A stretch of DNA of 64,000 nt from Oscillospiraceae bacterium. Lineage in GTDB: Bacteria; Bacillota; Clostridia; Oscillospirales; Acutalibacteraceae. Below the pieces are notes generated by a model that was given only the letters and a program-made list of their open reading frames with translations, was not told the DNA's origin and did not search any database. This document shows, one piece after another, positions 1 through 9,419 of this stretch (position 1 is its first letter; the number at the start of each line of letters is the position of its first letter). Both the position numbers and the translations under genes were made by a program. The DNA is taken from NCBI GenBank assembly GCA_015066175.1, contig SVOW01000001.1:124001-188000 (forward strand). The letters run 5' to 3'.

Positions 1-973
1 CTTCATTACCAGTCATAAGACGGTAATCATTACCTTTTTTAACTGCAATACCAACACGGTCACAGTCAGGGTCAGTTGCAAGAAGCAAATCTGCACTTTC
101 TTCTGCGGCCATTTTAAGAGCACATTCAAACGCCTGACGGATTTCAGGGTTCGGATAAGGTGCTGTGGGGAAATTACCATCGGGATATTCCTGTTCAGGA
201 ACAACTCTCACATTTGTAAGACCTAATCTCTTAAGAATTCTACGAACAGGTTTGTTACCTGTGCCGTTAAGAGGTGTATAGATAATTTTAAGATCGCTGT
301 CAACACATGCTTCTTTATCCACACGCTGTTCTTCAACGCAATCAAAAAATTCTTTGATAAGCCAGTCTTCGATATATTCAATTCTCTTATTTTCAACTGC
401 AATATCAAAATCCATAACTTTAACATCGTCAAAAATATCAACATTCTGAATATATTCATATGTTGCCTTTGCGCCTTCATCCGTCATTTGGAAACCGCGG
501 GGGTCATAACATTTAAAGCCATTATATTTTGCAGGATTATGGCTTGCTGTAATAACGATACCTGAAGAACATTCAAGACGTCTTACTGCAAATGAAAGCA
601 TGGGGGTGGGAACAAGCTCTTTATAAATATAAACTTTGATTCCGTTAGCTGCAAGCACACATGCTGCACTTTTAGCAAAAAGATCTGATTTGATTCTTGA
701 GTCATATGCAATTGCAACAGATGGCTTTTCGAAATTTTCTTTAAGATAATCTGCAAGACCCTGAGTTGCCTGATTAACAGTGTAAATATTCATTCTGTTT
801 GTACCGGCACCAATAACGCCTCTGAGACCGCCTGTGCCAAACTCTAATGAACGATAAAATCTGTCATTGATTTCATTTTCATTACCTTTGATTGATTCAA
901 GTTCATTAATAAGGTCAGCATCATTTGTAGCCTTTTCACACCATAAATCGTATAACTTGTTGATATCACTCAT
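1..973 (-). CDS. pgcA: Phosphoglucomutase/phosphomannomutase, N-terminal part (runs off left edge)
   Basis: Interconverts hexose 1- and 6-phosphates in the cytoplasm, linking glycogen and cell-envelope sugars to glycolysis. The ORF track omits it because it has no stop in the window, but the minus frame is open from an ATG at 973 to the edge (324 codons). The N-terminal stretch EFGTGGLRGVIGAGTNRMN is typical of the long phospho-sugar mutases. The catalytic phosphoserine loop reads TASHNP and the metal-binding loop reads DPDCDR near the left edge. An AAAGGA ribosome binding site precedes the ATG. The C-terminal part of the usual ~570-aa protein lies outside. It is monocistronic at this end, with its own promoter upstream. 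Family assignment is firm; preference for glucose or mannose phosphate is not readable here. Confidence 0.9.
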   Translation of the reverse strand, partial: MSDINKLYDLWCEKATNDADLINELESIKGNENEINDRFYRSLEFGTGGLRGVIGAGTNRMNIYTVNQATQGLADYLKENFEKPSVAIAYDSRIKSDLFAKSAACVLAANGIKVYIYKELVPTPMLSFAVRRLECSSGIVITASHNPAKYNGFKCYDPRGFQMTDEGAKATYEYIQNVDIFDDVKVMDFDIAVENKRIEYIEDWLIKEFFDCVEEQRVDKEACVDSDLKIIYTPLNGTGNKPVRRILKRLGLTNVRVVPEQEYPDGNFPTAPYPNPEIRQAFECALKMAAEESADLLLATDPDCDRVGIAVKKGNDYRLMTGNE

Positions 974-1014
974 AAAAATCATCCTTTCAGAAATTACAAA
1001 CTTATACATAGTAT

Positions 1015-1043
1015 ATTTTAAACCTAAATGAATATATTGTCAA
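1015..1043 (-). promoter_or_regulatory. Promoter of the phosphoglucomutase gene
   Basis: On the minus strand TTGACA and TAAAAT are separated by 17 bases, about 40 bases upstream of the mutase start codon. This is a sigma-A type match. Confidence 0.7.
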
Positions 1044-1082
1044 TAAAATATTTAACACAAATTACGACAAATTGTGTTTTTA

Positions 1083-1121
1083 TAAAAAAACTTCCGATAA
1101 TCGTTTAAACAATTATCGGAA
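1083..1121 (-). terminator. Intrinsic terminator of the small Ig-like gene
   Basis: A perfect 10-bp stem (TTCCGATAAT with its complement) is followed on the minus strand by GTTTTTTT, just after the stop of the Ig-like gene. Confidence 0.85.
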
Positions 1122-1139
1122 ATTTTGAATTATAAGCTA

Positions 1140-1550
1140 TTAATACCATATCCAACCGAAAAAGAAAAGATATATAACCCACTGACGTGAGCTGAATTTC
1201 ACTTCAATTTCTGCAGTGTCAGTAACAATATTTCCATTATCATCTGTTATTTTTACAGTGATTTCTGCGATTCCTCTTTCTCCAGCTATAACATAGCCTT
1301 CTTCATCAACAGTAAAAATACTTTCATCAGAAGAAAAATATTCAACCTTATATCCCAGATTTTTATCAGTTGTATGCAGAGTTACTTTTACACCTTGTTT
1401 ACCTCTGTAACGTACAGTCATATCTTCAATTTCTACTTTTTCAACTTTAGCATTTGTGTTAACCGTAGCAGCGGAAGCAGTCAATGCAGTTGAAAACAAC
1501 ATTAAAACTGCAAAAATAAGAGAAAATACTTTTATAGTTTTATTCTTCAT
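1140..1550 (-). CDS. Small secreted bacterial Ig-like (BIG_2-type) protein with C-terminal GWIWY tail
   Basis: A 136-aa protein of unknown role at the cell surface. The ORF track starts at 1586, but GGGGG lies just before an internal ATG at 1550, where a clean signal peptide begins (MKNKTIK then a hydrophobic run and an Ala-rich end). One Ig-like domain follows, with the typical pattern of a strand ending in DESIFTVDEEG and then AEITVKITDDNGN. The protein ends in an aromatic hydrophobic tail, LFFFGWIWY. The truncated gene at 39589-39936 has the same domain and the same tail. The tail could be a membrane anchor or an export or assembly signal; neither is shown. Own terminator downstream, no operon partner. 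Confidence 0.8.
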   Translation of the reverse strand: MKNKTIKVFSLIFAVLMLFSTALTASAATVNTNAKVEKVEIEDMTVRYRGKQGVKVTLHTTDKNLGYKVEYFSSDESIFTVDEEGYVIAGERGIAEITVKITDDNGNIVTDTAEIEVKFSSRQWVIYLFFFGWIWY

Positions 1551-1626
1551 CAGAAATCCCCCTTTAATCACATATATCAGATTCACATATTAATCATATC
1601 ATCAAAACAATAATTTTTCAAGCATA

Positions 1627-1658
1627 AAAAATCCCTTGAAATATATCAAGGGATTTTT
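1627..1658 (-). terminator. Intrinsic terminator of the GLUG/dockerin gene
   Basis: AAATCCCTTGA and its complement form a hairpin followed on the minus strand by a T run, 4 bases after the stop codon. Confidence 0.85.
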
Positions 1659-1661
1659 ACA

Positions 1662-4600
1662 TTAAAATATGCGTGACTGCACAATAACACCTGTGCCGAC
1701 ACCTACTTTTTCCATAATAAGAGCATCTGTTTCATCAACTAATCCATCATGGTTTACATCCATTGCTTCGAGCTGTGCTGCTGTAAACTGCTCAGGTTCA
1801 AACCAACCGTAAATATACATTTTGGTAACGAAAGAGTCATTTGCATTAACGTCACCATCACCATCTGCATCACCATAAATTATAACAGACAGTTCTCTGT
1901 ATACAGTGCCACTTGAATCGAGCAATACAACTCTATCGCCTGTACCAATCTTTTCATCCTCAGTTTTTTCTGCAGAATTTTCGTCATAAACAGCAATGTT
2001 TGTGTTTTTATACTGCAGGCAAAGGCTCTTTACAGTGTAAGAATTAATTGAAAGATTATATACATAATCATCGTTGATTTTTATAGTTGCATTGTCTTTA
2101 ATCTCGTGATAATCAGCACGAAGAATACTATCGTCATCAACAGTGTATATCGGGTCTATTACGCTGAATTTGCCTGAATATTTACTTACATCATCTTTGG
2201 TTGAAATTACTGGAGTATCAACATAGTATTTTTCATAATCAATGGTAGCAATCTTATCGGGAATAATATATTCCTGTTCAATTTCATTACCATCTTCATC
2301 ATAAACAGGATCAGGTCTCTGAACATTGATAACTTTTCCGTCTGTAAGATAAACAATATTTGATTCATCAACACCTGCACCATCATAAATATTTAATGTG
2401 CCATCTGAATAAATACCAATGTTTGTATTATCAAAAATAGTACCTGCAAAGAAATTGAATGAACCATCAGCTATATAAATAGCACCAACATTAACTGCAT
2501 TTTCAGTAACTTTACCTCCATGCATTTCAATGACACCAACAGATTTAATAGCACTATCAATTTCATCCGCACCAAAAACTACGGTACCGGAATATATTTT
2601 AACTGAACCATCTTTCACGTCAACTATAGCATCTGCTGTTACATTAGAACCATTAATATAAAGCACATCGGTTTCATAATCATCAGCAAGACTACCAAGT
2701 GAAAGTACTGCACCGTTTTCCACACTGAACATAGGACCTTCAAAGCCGGCAGGAACAGAAATAGTATGTGCTGTTCCGTCTGATTCAAATATAATATCGC
2801 TTTTTACAACAACTGTTTCTTTCAAAGTAATATCATCAATCAACTGAATAACTGCCGGATTATCTCCTATATCAGCCATCGCTTCTTCAATAGATGTATA
2901 AGGCACATCATCAGATTCAAAGAAACTTGCTTTGAGAACATATTTAATTTCGCTTGAAGTAAGGTTACCACCTGAATTTATATGCCACTCTGTTTCTGCT
3001 TCCGGAGTAATTGTGAAAAGGTTTGCGTTCATAGCAGTATAATTACCACTTATGATTTTTGCACCTTCATAGTAAGTTTCCGGCGTAACTGTAGCTACGG
3101 GTGAAGCATAAACTGATTTTGCCATTGTTGTGATTGTTTCACCTGTAGGCAGGAAAATATCATTTGATGCATCAATATAACCGCCTGAATAGAAATTAAG
3201 TGTACCTTCAGTGTAAATACCATTACCGCTTACAGTTGCTGTATTATTGTAAACTGAACCATCATATAACATTACTTTACCGTTCTGGGCAATTGAGATT
3301 GCACCGCCGTATGAAGCAGAGTTAAGATAGATTGAACCACCGCGTAAGTTTACAGTGCCGCCACCAACATACAATGCGCCACCTTCACCTGATGTGTTGT
3401 TATGAATATCAGCACCTGTTTCTATATTAACAACACCACCTGCATTAAAGAGTACACCACCTGCAAGTTTAGCGCTGTTGTTTAACATTTCTGCAGCATA
3501 GATATTCAGATCACCTTTATTATAAATAACGCCACCTGCCTGAATAGCTGTGCCATCTTTTATGGTTCCGCCGTAGAAGTTAACTTCGCCCTGGTTATTA
3601 ACGAAACCACCGTTAAGAGCTGTGTTATTGTATGTATTCACATCATAGCAGTTGAATACGCCGCCGTCTTCAACAGTAATAAGAGAACTTGCAAATTTGG
3701 TATTTGTGATATCTGTAACATTATTACCATTTATATCGAGTGCTGCATAGGTAGCATCATCTGCACCAAAATTAAGAACACCACCATCTTTAACAGTAAA
3801 TACCTGCCCGAAATAATGTTTTACTCTTGTGATTGTAATTGTATCATCAGTCGGAATAATTGTCACATCACCCTCAATTACAACTTCTGTTCCAACAGAA
3901 AGGTCTGCTGTGATTTCAACTATACCTGAGCTGGTGCCGATTTTAGCAGCAGCCTCTGTAAGTGTTTTGTAATATGATGTTTCATTTACACCGATAACTT
4001 TACAGATAAGACCTTCCTTAAGATACTGAACGCTTTCCACTGAAATATCATATAAATCATAGTCAGAAGATGAGTTAAAGGTATCAAGCTGAGGATAATT
4101 TACAAAGAATTCTGTATCTGCAGTAGGAATCCAGTATTCATGAGAAAAACCTGAAAGACCTGACATTGCACCTGTGCCTGTCATCTGTTTTGTTCTGAGA
4201 CCTGTTGCATATGTATCTGCAATTGTATATCTTTCTTTATCAAAATATGAGTTGGTAACAGTACCGTTTACAAGATTACCAAGGATTGCATTGATGTTAT
4301 CTGTGCTGCCGTCTATACCAAAAACATTACCAATTGAATATGTACAATCAATGATACCCTGCTGTCTGAGCTGACCGGCAATACCGCCTGCTCTTGATTC
4401 TGATGAAACTGCACCTGTGTTATAACAGTTAGAAACTGTTGCTCCGCCACTAATTCTGCCTGCAATACCACCTGCATAAGTTTCTGTTGCGATAACATTA
4501 CCTGCATTGAAAGAACGTGAAATATTTGCTTCTGTTTCACCAACGACACCGCCTACAGCCTGTTTGCCTGACACATCGTTGAACGAACAACAAGTTTCAA

Positions 4601-6320
4601 TAACAGAGTCAATCAAAGCATAACCGGCAATACCACCTACTTTTTCTTCACCAATAACATCTGAATAAATGCTTGATGATTCAATTATCCTGCCGGAGTT
4701 ACCGTTTTCACCAACGATACCGCCAACGTTATTTACACCATTTACAGTTGTATAAATAACTTTTACACCATGAACTGAGCCAAAGTTAACACCAACAACG
4801 GGAGCTACCGCATCACCGCCATTGATAATTGATTCTGTAATTGTAATGTCTGAAATATCGGCTGTGGCACTTGTAGCACCAAAAAGACCAACTACATCAC
4901 CTTCAGGAATATACATACCACGGATGCTGAATCCGTTACCTGCAAATTCACCTGTGTATTCGCTGAATTCTGAACCGATAGGAGTCCATACATTTGAATC
5001 TTCGCCGAGATTACCTATATTAAGAACAATACTGTTGAGAAGCATTGCGTTTGCCCCTGTATTCTGAGGAACATCTTCAAGTGTACCGTTTACAAGAGCT
5101 GCAAACCATGCAAGCTCACGACCATTATTAATAAGATAATATTTACCATCAGTTGATTTTTTAGGTTCAAGAAGCGAGCCGTCCCATAAATTCTGGTCAG
5201 CCTGCCATGACATAATGGGATAGCCATTATTTTTCTGAAGATAGTCGTAATAGAAGTTACCTGCGGAACTGTTGAGAATTGAAATAAAACCGTGACGCTT
5301 CATTTCATCAGAAGCCATAGGAATACCATTATCTTCTTTTCCTGTAAAAAGTTCAGAATCATAATAACACTCTGTGATATTTGACAAATAATAGAATGCT
5401 GCGATAGCACCTGTAAGTCCCGGAGGGTCAGAAATTGATTCAACTTCAGAAGCATTGTAGCAAGATGCGATATCACCAACGTTATTACCAACGATACCGC
5501 CTACACGCAAATCACCGGAAACTTTACCCCTGTTGTAACAGCTGATAATTTTACTTGCTGAGTTTGTACCAGCAATACCGCCTACATATTTGCTATCAGA
5601 ATAAACAGTAGCCAGATTGTATGACTGTGAAATTGTGCTTTCGGCAAATACACATCCGGTAATACCGCCTACACGTACGCCTCTTGCATTGATTTCACCT
5701 GCAAAACCGCAGAATGAAATATTACCCGAATCTCTGAGATAACCTGTTATACCACCAACATCTTCGCCGCCGCCAATGTGTCCGTCAGTAACAACAACCT
5801 GAGTAATTGAACTTTTGCTATCTGCATAACCACACACAGTACCCACAAATTTTTCAGCATAAACGTAAGTTGAAACAAGATTAAGGTTTTTAACCTGGCC
5901 GTTTTCAAGATAACCGCACAAACCCTGGTAATCATTTGTAGTATTTATAACCAAACCATAAATAGTAAATCCTTTACCGTCAATAATACCGCTGAAAACT
6001 CTGCCGTTGTTTGCATAGTCACCGATAGGAGTCCAGTTTTTAGGATTTTCCATATTTTCTATATCATTAAGATAAATGTCATTCATCAGACGTGCTTTCA
6101 TAGTTGCATTACCGGCATCACCATTAACCTGCGCAGCAAACCAAGCGAGGTCTTCTGCTGTCTGGATAAGATAAAAGCCATCATTTGACTGTGCAGGAAT
6201 AACCTGAGCTACGCCTCCTGACCATATATCTGCAGCCAATGGCACAACAGAAGTTGCGCTCATAACCATAACAAGTGCAAGAATGCACACGAATAATTTT
6301 TTCAACTTTGTAATTTTCAT
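1662..6320 (-). CDS. Secreted GLUG-repeat and beta-helix protein with C-terminal dockerin
   Basis: A 1552-aa exported protein. The true start is the ATG at 6320, where GGAGG sits 7 bases upstream and the signal peptide MKITKLKKLFV begins; the ORF track start adds 8 residues. Residues ~30-640 hold two blocks of GLUG-type repeats, each opened by a segment like FYLIQTAEDLAWFAAQVNG and followed by many VGGIAG/CYN units. Residues ~800-1370 are short repeats with GGxxN and YNNT elements resembling polymorphic outer-membrane or pectin-lyase-like beta-helices. Residues ~1485-1540 form a dockerin with two calcium-binding loops, DADGDGDVNANDS and DVNHDGLVDETD. No catalytic domain is recognisable, so adhesion or polymer binding is more likely than hydrolysis. 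The dockerin implies docking to a cohesin scaffold that is not convincingly present in the window. Confidence 0.85.
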   Translation of the reverse strand: MKITKLKKLFVCILALVMVMSATSVVPLAADIWSGGVAQVIPAQSNDGFYLIQTAEDLAWFAAQVNGDAGNATMKARLMNDIYLNDIENMENPKNWTPIGDYANNGRVFSGIIDGKGFTIYGLVINTTNDYQGLCGYLENGQVKNLNLVSTYVYAEKFVGTVCGYADSKSSITQVVVTDGHIGGGEDVGGITGYLRDSGNISFCGFAGEINARGVRVGGITGCVFAESTISQSYNLATVYSDSKYVGGIAGTNSASKIISCYNRGKVSGDLRVGGIVGNNVGDIASCYNASEVESISDPPGLTGAIAAFYYLSNITECYYDSELFTGKEDNGIPMASDEMKRHGFISILNSSAGNFYYDYLQKNNGYPIMSWQADQNLWDGSLLEPKKSTDGKYYLINNGRELAWFAALVNGTLEDVPQNTGANAMLLNSIVLNIGNLGEDSNVWTPIGSEFSEYTGEFAGNGFSIRGMYIPEGDVVGLFGATSATADISDITITESIINGGDAVAPVVGVNFGSVHGVKVIYTTVNGVNNVGGIVGENGNSGRIIESSSIYSDVIGEEKVGGIAGYALIDSVIETCCSFNDVSGKQAVGGVVGETEANISRSFNAGNVIATETYAGGIAGRISGGATVSNCYNTGAVSSESRAGGIAGQLRQQGIIDCTYSIGNVFGIDGSTDNINAILGNLVNGTVTNSYFDKERYTIADTYATGLRTKQMTGTGAMSGLSGFSHEYWIPTADTEFFVNYPQLDTFNSSSDYDLYDISVESVQYLKEGLICKVIGVNETSYYKTLTEAAAKIGTSSGIVEITADLSVGTEVVIEGDVTIIPTDDTITITRVKHYFGQVFTVKDGGVLNFGADDATYAALDINGNNVTDITNTKFASSLITVEDGGVFNCYDVNTYNNTALNGGFVNNQGEVNFYGGTIKDGTAIQAGGVIYNKGDLNIYAAEMLNNSAKLAGGVLFNAGGVVNIETGADIHNNTSGEGGALYVGGGTVNLRGGSIYLNSASYGGAISIAQNGKVMLYDGSVYNNTATVSGNGIYTEGTLNFYSGGYIDASNDIFLPTGETITTMAKSVYASPVATVTPETYYEGAKIISGNYTAMNANLFTITPEAETEWHINSGGNLTSSEIKYVLKASFFESDDVPYTSIEEAMADIGDNPAVIQLIDDITLKETVVVKSDIIFESDGTAHTISVPAGFEGPMFSVENGAVLSLGSLADDYETDVLYINGSNVTADAIVDVKDGSVKIYSGTVVFGADEIDSAIKSVGVIEMHGGKVTENAVNVGAIYIADGSFNFFAGTIFDNTNIGIYSDGTLNIYDGAGVDESNIVYLTDGKVINVQRPDPVYDEDGNEIEQEYIIPDKIATIDYEKYYVDTPVISTKDDVSKYSGKFSVIDPIYTVDDDSILRADYHEIKDNATIKINDDYVYNLSINSYTVKSLCLQYKNTNIAVYDENSAEKTEDEKIGTGDRVVLLDSSGTVYRELSVIIYGDADGDGDVNANDSFVTKMYIYGWFEPEQFTAAQLEAMDVNHDGLVDETDALIMEKVGVGTGVIVQSRIF

Positions 6321-6367
6321 AACTAAGCCTCCGAGAGGATACATTTAGGCAAATACATACCCATATA

Positions 6368-6396
6368 ATAATATACCAATCAAAGCAAAATTTCAA
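6368..6396 (-). promoter_or_regulatory. Promoter of the GLUG/dockerin gene
   Basis: TTGAAA and TATTAT on the minus strand are spaced by 17 bases, about 50 bases upstream of the start at 6320. Confidence 0.5.
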
Positions 6397-6460
6397 TGTT
6401 TTTTTATTAAAAATTATCAAAAAAACTATATTTTTCACATAATATTTAAAAAAGCAAACA

Positions 6461-6495
6461 AAAAACCTCTGATTTGAATTAATCAGAGGTTTCAT
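6461..6495 (-). terminator. Terminator of the esterase-galK operon
   Basis: AAACCTCTGATT pairs with its complement and is followed on the minus strand by TTTTTT, directly after the esterase stop. Confidence 0.85.
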
Positions 6496-6500
6496 ATCAA

Positions 6501-7325
6501 TTACATATCAAAAGTTTGTTTAAGCCATTTCACAGAAAGTTCAACCCATCTTGCTGCATGTTTGTTTTCAACATGGCAGACTTCTTTTGTGCCGGTTGAC
6601 ATTCCGTGACCGCCAAATGGGAAAACATGCAGTTCAAAAGGTATCTCATTCTGAGAAAGCGATGTTGCAAAATTGAGTGAATTAACAACGGGCACTGAGC
6701 CATCTTCTGCAGTATGCATAATAAATGTGGGAGGAGTATCTTTTGATACATTATTTTCAAGTGAATATTTCTTCACCAGAGCTTCATCGTCGCAGTATTT
6801 ACCGAGAAGATTGTCTCTCGTGCCGCCATGTGTTCTTTTGCCGAAAGTGAGAACAGGATATGCTAGAATAGCTGCATTCGGCTTATTGCTTTCTGCAGGA
6901 ATATCAAGTTCATTCCAGATTGCTTCATCGTTCCACATTGTTGCAAGGCTTCCTGCAAGATGACCGCCTGCCGAAAAACCGATAATTGCAATTTTATCTG
7001 TATCAATATTCCATTCTTCAGCGTTTTTTCTTATAATCGCCATCGCGAGTGATGCGTCAAGTAAAGGCTGGCTGAATTCAGGCATTCTTCTTGAAGCATT
7101 TTCACCAATTGAATAACGAAGAACAAAGCAATTCAAACCTGCTGCAAGGTATTGGTTTGCAATCGGCTCTGCTTCGCGGTCAGAACAGAAACCATAACCG
7201 CCACCCGGGAAAATGAGCATTGCAGGACGTTTATTTGTAGGATATTCAGGTGAAGTATCGCGGACATATGTATCAAGATAAACATCCTGTCTGTCTTCAT
7301 AAAGATATATTCTTTCGCATTTCAT
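6501..7325 (-). CDS. Alpha/beta hydrolase, carbohydrate esterase-like
   Basis: A 274-aa cytoplasmic serine hydrolase without a signal peptide. It has the oxyanion-hole element PGGGYGF (~40), the nucleophile elbow GFSAGG (Ser118), an acid residue in TAEDGSVP and the catalytic His in GGHG near the C-terminus. The whole resembles the Aes/BD-FAE family, whose characterised members deacetylate xylo-oligosaccharides and other acylated sugars. It starts 5 bases after galK in the same operon, which suggests a role in trimming acylated sugars that enter the cell. The exact substrate cannot be told. Length is normal for the family. Confidence 0.8.
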   Translation of the reverse strand: MKCERIYLYEDRQDVYLDTYVRDTSPEYPTNKRPAMLIFPGGGYGFCSDREAEPIANQYLAAGLNCFVLRYSIGENASRRMPEFSQPLLDASLAMAIIRKNAEEWNIDTDKIAIIGFSAGGHLAGSLATMWNDEAIWNELDIPAESNKPNAAILAYPVLTFGKRTHGGTRDNLLGKYCDDEALVKKYSLENNVSKDTPPTFIMHTAEDGSVPVVNSLNFATSLSQNEIPFELHVFPFGGHGMSTGTKEVCHVENKHAARWVELSVKWLKQTFDM

Positions 7326-7329
7326 AGCA

Positions 7330-8604
7330 TTATTCTCCTAACACTTTAACGCCACCGCAAGGACGGATTGACAAAACATAACAAGATTTTTCGCCGAAAA
7401 TGCTCTTCATTTCTGACAGATATTCATCAAGCTTATTTTCAGGAACAAATGCCTGCATTGTGCCTGCAAAACCACCGCCATGAACACGCCAAGCACCTGA
7501 ATCTTTAAGAAGTCTTTCAGCAACACAAAGACCGATACTCACAGGCTGATCAGCAGGTGCTGATGAAGGATAAACATTCTGATTGTACATATATGAAGAA
7601 CGACCGCTTTCAATTATACCTTTCTTGAATGATTCAAAATCACCGTTATTAAGTGCATCAGCTTCAAAATCAACACGTGCATTATCTGCAAAAAAGTGCA
7701 TTGCGCGAAGCACTGCTCTGTCCCCTGCTTTTTCACGTACAAGAGCAACATTTTTATTGAATTCTTCAGGACAAACTTCTCTTAAAACCTTTTTGCCGAA
7801 AACTGCCGCTGCAGATTCCATTTCGCTTCTTACAGCACCATATTCAGGAGTAAGATCAGCGTGGCTACCTCCTGTATTGACAATACAAAGTGAATGACCG
7901 CAAGCTGCAAAGTCGAAATCAAGTTTTGTAATTACTGGGTCTTTTGTATCTTTAAAATCAATTTTAACGAAACCACCCACAGATGAAGCCATCTGGTCCA
8001 TAAGTCCGCAGGGCTTTCCAAAATATTTATTTTCTGAGAACTGAGCAATCTGTGCTATTTCAACAGGAGAAATCTTACCATCATTGAACATATGGTTAAG
8101 CACAGTGCCGATAAGAACTTCAAAAGCTGCAGAGCTTGAAAGACCTGAACCTGAAAGAACTGACGAAGTTGTGTATGCATCAAAAGCACCTACATTATAG
8201 CCTCTCTCAATAAAGCCTGCATACATACCTCTGATAAGTTCACGTGATGTTCCATAAGCATCTTCATGAACATTCATATCTGTAATATCAACTGTGTCCA
8301 TATCATATCCTACAGATTTAACTCTTGTGATATTACCTTCTTTTTTTGCACACACTGCAACAGCATCAAGATTAACTGCAGCAGCAAGAACTTTACCATT
8401 GTTATGGTCAGTGTGGTTTCCGCAAACCTCTGTTCTGCCGGGTGCACTGTAAAATGAAAGTGAATCATTGTTGCCGTATTCCTCTTCAAACAGATTTGCA
8501 AGATTTATATATCTTTCTCTCTGCTCAAGAACTGCTTCATCGCTTACATATACTCTTTTAAGATCACTATCGTAAGCACCTGAACTAATTTTTGTTTTTA
8601 ACAT
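7330..8604 (-). CDS. galK: Galactokinase
   Basis: Phosphorylates alpha-D-galactose at C1 with ATP, the first step of the Leloir pathway. The GHMP-kinase motifs are clear: GRTEVCGNHTDHN in the N-terminal part, GSGLSSSAAFE in the ATP-binding loop, and HGGGFAGTMQAF in the C-terminal part. I prefer ATG at 8604 (AAAGG 8 bases upstream); the GTG at 8613 is a possible alternative 3 codons earlier. The start overlaps the 3' end of the TVP38-family gene, and the esterase follows 4 bases after the stop, so the three are probably co-transcribed. galT and galE are not in the window. Confidence 0.95.
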   Translation of the reverse strand: MLKTKISSGAYDSDLKRVYVSDEAVLEQRERYINLANLFEEEYGNNDSLSFYSAPGRTEVCGNHTDHNNGKVLAAAVNLDAVAVCAKKEGNITRVKSVGYDMDTVDITDMNVHEDAYGTSRELIRGMYAGFIERGYNVGAFDAYTTSSVLSGSGLSSSAAFEVLIGTVLNHMFNDGKISPVEIAQIAQFSENKYFGKPCGLMDQMASSVGGFVKIDFKDTKDPVITKLDFDFAACGHSLCIVNTGGSHADLTPEYGAVRSEMESAAAVFGKKVLREVCPEEFNKNVALVREKAGDRAVLRAMHFFADNARVDFEADALNNGDFESFKKGIIESGRSSYMYNQNVYPSSAPADQPVSIGLCVAERLLKDSGAWRVHGGGFAGTMQAFVPENKLDEYLSEMKSIFGEKSCYVLSIRPCGGVKVLGE

Positions 8605-9340
8605 CTTCTTCACCTTTCTTCCTGATGATTAAAATTAATTTTCTCATTATCAGCAAACCTACCCCCGAAAACAGAAAAGAAAACATCAGGGGAACAATAA
8701 ATGATGCTGAAAAAGGGTTGAACGCATTGCGTCCGATAATTGTATAAGTTAAAATTTTAGGCATAAAGCCAAGTAAAGATATATACAAATACTTATTAAA
8801 TTTATATTTAATTCCACCATATACTGAACTTACAGTATTTATAGGAAATAGCGGGATAAGTCTTGCAATTAAAAGAACCCAGGGATTTCCGTTGGAATCA
8901 AGTTTCAGAAAATCACGTATTTCATCGTATGTTTTCAGAAACTTATATGGTAATGATTTTTCACCTTCGCCTATATGGTATCTGATAGCAAAAAGAAACA
9001 TAAAACCTGCCACATTTATTGCAAGAGATATCAAAGGTGAAAACACCATCGACGAAATAACGCACACACACGAAATAGGAAAAATCGGAATCGGCAAAAC
9101 TGCCTTAAGAGAAAACAGCAAAAAAACCGAAACAACAATCACCCATTTGCCATTGAGTGCAGCAACCCGAAACTCAAGGTTATCCAATAAAATCTGATAT
9201 TTATCATACCATATTTTCAAATCAATAATTTGCAACAAAAGCAAAAATATAAATAATGCTGACGAAAGCAGAATCAGAACAACTGCAGTCAGACTCATAA
9301 GATTAGGTTTCTTGGCACCTATAATAAAAATTTTCCGCAT
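8585..9340 (-). CDS. TVP38/TMEM64 family membrane protein
   Basis: A 251-aa integral membrane protein. It has an N-terminal hydrophobic segment (~20-42), then the family core with LPIPIFPISCVCVISS, a GxxxxFxxAIRYHIGEGE-like turn and the segment RLIPLFPINTVSSVYGG, ending in two further hydrophobic segments and a basic tail. This is the SNARE-associated/DedA-related fold; characterised relatives are lipid scramblases or transporters. First gene of the galK operon, overlapping galK by 20 bases. A link to galactose use is only by position. Confidence 0.8.
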   Translation of the reverse strand: MRKIFIIGAKKPNLMSLTAVVLILLSSALFIFLLLLQIIDLKIWYDKYQILLDNLEFRVAALNGKWVIVVSVFLLFSLKAVLPIPIFPISCVCVISSMVFSPLISLAINVAGFMFLFAIRYHIGEGEKSLPYKFLKTYDEIRDFLKLDSNGNPWVLLIARLIPLFPINTVSSVYGGIKYKFNKYLYISLLGFMPKILTYTIIGRNAFNPFSASFIVPLMFSFLFSGVGLLIMRKLILIIRKKGEEDVKNKN

Positions 9341-9357
9341 ATTTTACCGCCTGAATG

Positions 9358-9386
9358 TTGAAATTTAATCACATAATCTATATAAT
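9358..9386 (+). promoter_or_regulatory. Promoter of the dehydrogenase gene
   Basis: TTGAAA and TATAAT are separated by 17 bases, ~34 bases upstream of the ATG at 9420. Confidence 0.7.
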
Positions 9387-9419
9387 TATATGTGAAAAAT
9401 TGCAGAAAAGAGGTTTAAT